Shown here piece after piece: positions 14,593-16,305 of a DNA stretch of 16,305 nt. Origin of the DNA: Coemansia sp. RSA 1804 (taxonomy: Eukaryota; Kickxellomycota; Kickxellomycetes; Kickxellales; Kickxellaceae). The DNA is taken from contig JANBTH010000488.1 in the NCBI GenBank assembly GCA_027578815.1, positions 1-16,305 on the forward strand. Reading direction: 5' to 3'. The notes under the pieces were generated by a model, which saw nothing but the letters and a program-made list of their open reading frames with translations, was not told the DNA's origin and made no database searches. A program made the position numbers and the translations under genes. Positions within the stretch are counted from its first letter, which is position 1; each line of letters starts with the position of its first letter.

Positions 14593-15835
14593 GCTTGCTC
14601 TATGTCGGTTGCTGACTAGCTGTCTGGTATGCTTGTTCTAGGATGCTTGTACACTTAAGGAAACACAGAATAAAATGTGGTGGTAAGAGAATGGAACGGT
14701 GCCTATGTATAGAATATTACAACAACGGGAAAAAAAAGTACTAGAAAAAAATAGCAGCCCAGACACAAGAAAAAAAGAAGCAGAAAAAAGAAAAGGTATC
14801 TTTAGCTAAAGTTTTTGCCACATTATCACAGAAACAGCAAGCAATGACGACCGTGAAAAAGTCAGAACGCAAGAATGGGGAGGAGCAGGCCGCGGGTTGG
14901 TTAGTTATATAGAAAAACCTAGCCACGAACAAAGATGGGTTGGTACTGAAAGATTACTCACATCTGTTATCGGCCACAGACAACTCCTTGATAACACACG
15001 CCCGCCCGCCCCCATCGATCGGCGGGTGTGGGGAAGGATTGGTGCGGAAGTTGCCGATGGAACTGCAGATAAACCGGCTAGCCCTCTTGCCTGCAACCCA
15101 CCCAGATTAATGATGGACCCCCCTTTTTCCCTCCTCAAAACATCCGATCACGTTGAGCAGCTCATTGGGTCGCAGCATCGCCACACCGACAATGCTAATC
15201 CTGCAGATTTGCTGTGATTTGACCCGGTGATTGCGGATTAGGCGCTGTCGGAGCCTCAAATTAAAGTAAAATAATTAAAGTAACAAACAGCTGTCTCAGG
15301 CTCAGCTGTGATTGTGACCATTGTTGTGGCTTAGCATGATGTCAAAACAAACTCCTTATTTTCGGATTTGCTTCGCTGTTTGCCAAATGCACAGCTCGGC
15401 GGCCCTCCCCGCCCCTTCCAGCCTTTCCTTCTTTCTCAAGATGTTTCCTCGCTTCTGCAGGTTCATTTGTTTATTGGGATTGAGGCGACTGTGCTTTGTG
15501 CTTTCTGTGCTTGCTGTGCTGTGCTATGGAGCCTACAGCCAATGTTTAGTGCAAGAAAAGGCAGAACTAGACATGGCAGAGCAGAATTCTGGTGACGGAG
15601 GGTGAAAGAGTTGTTCCCCGTTTATTGTCTTGCACGCAGCTCGACGTCGGCTCCCAGCATAGCCCAGTTCACTTTGGAAAAATGACGATGAGGGTTGTGC
15701 TTTTTGCTGAGTCGTCAACAGCAAGAATGATGTGTCTGGAGGACTCCCCGCTTCTGCTGTGCAAGGCAAAAGGCGATGATGATGCTCAAGAAAAACACCC
15801 ACCATTGCATTTGCCACAAAGAGTAGTAACTCTTT

Positions 15836-15861
15836 TTTTTATTTCTTCAAAGAAATAAAAA
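15836..15861. repeat. Perfect 12-bp inverted repeat with 2-nt spacer
   Basis: The arm TTTTTATTTCTT (15836-15847) is followed after CA by its exact reverse complement (15850-15861). The arms carry AATAAA on the + strand and the same hexamer on the minus strand, so it could serve as a two-way poly(A) region or extrude as a hairpin. It is A/T-only apart from one G:C pair, which makes chance formation easier. Confidence 0.6.
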
Positions 15862-16055
15862 TAAAAATATTGCCATTTTATTCTCGTTTAGGTGACAGCC
15901 CTACAGCGTTGTTCTTTTCTTTTTTTTTTTCTATTCTCTCAATTCGTCACCTTTTCACGCAACTTTGGGCGCGTCAAATTCACCGCCACTATAACTAGAG
16001 GTTTCTCGAGACCCTCCCGCCAACCGTCACTTGTATTTTTGTTTATCTTGTATTG

Positions 16056-16063
16056 TATATAAA
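16056..16063 (+). promoter_or_regulatory. TATA box of the right-edge gene
   Basis: TATATAAA lies 182-189 bp upstream of ATG 16245. The sequence between has no other ATG, consistent with a leader of about 120-155 nt. Confidence 0.7.
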
Positions 16064-16244
16064 GGACGCAGCTATCCTATATCCTCGAGATTTTATTTCT
16101 GTTTCGAACGTCTCCTCGGCACCGACTAGTACAGAAGGAAGCCGTACGAAGAAACCCGTTGGATCTGTATTCCATCTCTTTTATTTCACCGCTGTATCCG
16201 TACTCCAGCACCTTGCTTCTTGGAACCGGGAGGCTCTGCAGACA

Positions 16245-16305
16245 ATGACTATCGCCGACTCCTACCACTCGCTGGTGGCAGAAGAGCTGGCGCGAGAGCG
16301 GGCCA
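16245..16305 (+). CDS. 5' end of an unidentified protein gene (cut by window edge)
   Basis: Twenty codons are visible, starting MTIADSYHSLVAEELARERA. Support for a real gene: a good TATA box about 185 bp upstream, no intervening ATG, A at -3, and a sharp switch to GC-rich third positions at the ATG, as in the other genes here. The fragment looks helical and charged, but I do not recognise the family from it. It is divergent from the SPX-phosphatase gene across a long promoter-like region. Confidence 0.7.
   Translation, partial: MTIADSYHSLVAEELARERA

Larger units (their letters stand above)
14593..16244. promoter_or_regulatory. Long divergent intergenic region
   Basis: 1652 bp between the divergent SPX-phosphatase gene and the partial gene at the right edge. 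No coding region is convincing: the longest frames (about 90-106 codons near 14897-15217 and 15321-15605) lack homology and good codon bias. It contains a 12-bp palindrome CTTTAGCTAAAG at 14800-14811, a GC-rich patch with imperfect inverted arms at 14995-15030, two CAGCTGT copies at 15288 and 15303, a 12-bp hairpin at 15836-15861, three CGTCA sites (15945, 15972, 16025) and a TATA box at 16056. A non-coding RNA cannot be excluded. Confidence 0.5.

Noticed and set aside
14995..15030. GC-rich inverted arms CACAC..CCGCC / GGCGGGTGTG as a structured element
   Set aside because: The pairing needs a two-base bulge and the arms are simple C/G runs, so it is weak evidence for a specific site.
15336..15605. 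Possible small hydrophobic protein from ATG 15336
   Set aside because: It has a Cys/Leu-rich stretch, but the in-frame ATG lacks promoter support, the codon bias is poor and no conserved motif is visible.
1..16305. tRNA genes, rRNA, CRISPR arrays, transposon ends
   Set aside because: I looked for B-box-like GGTTCRANNCC on both strands, for regular spaced repeats and for long terminal inverted or direct repeats, by eye, and saw none. A tRNAscan-SE or RepeatMasker run would settle this.

Overview
This is eukaryotic and almost certainly fungal nuclear DNA. Eight complete protein genes and the first codons of a ninth can be supported. Coding regions are GC-rich at third positions. The gaps are AT-rich and carry pyrimidine tracts, TATA boxes and AATAAA signals. 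Only one spliceosomal intron is apparent (GTAAGC...TGTAG in the GGPP synthase gene). The proteins are conserved eukaryotic housekeeping enzymes. The GGPP synthase resembles the animal enzyme more than yeast Bts1, and the phosphoserine phosphatase is the ACT-containing bacterial-like type rather than yeast Ser2. Together with the intron-poor, compact layout this fits a non-Dikarya (zygomycete-grade) fungus; Kickxellomycotina is my best guess but is an inference.

Layout. 1-2000: gene-free upstream region of INO1. 2001-3623 (+): inositol-3-phosphate synthase. 3706-5118 (-): tRNA-splicing endonuclease subunit SEN2, convergent with INO1 (82 bp apart). 5518-6767 (-): geranylgeranyl diphosphate synthase with one intron. 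7119-8762 (-): tRNA pseudouridine synthase PUS1 with two candidate starts. 9327-10052 (+): deoxyribose-phosphate aldolase, divergent from PUS1. 10578-11594 (+): GET4. 11989-12369 (+): CTF8. 12553-14592 (-): an SPX-ACT-phosphoserine phosphatase fusion, convergent with CTF8. 14593-16244: long gene-free interval. 16245-end (+): start of an unidentified gene behind a good TATA box.

Functional links. Most genes are unrelated housekeeping neighbours, as usual in fungi. Two pairs stand out. SEN2 and PUS1 both act on intron-containing pre-tRNAs and lie on the same strand, separated only by the GGPP synthase gene. INO1 makes the inositol from which inositol pyrophosphates derive, and the SPX domain of the fusion protein has the residue clusters known to bind those molecules.

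The most notable item is the 679-residue SPX-SerB fusion: a phosphate/inositol-pyrophosphate sensor domain joined in one uninterrupted reading frame to the last enzyme of the phosphorylated serine pathway. I know of no characterised protein with this architecture; a database search is needed before calling it new.
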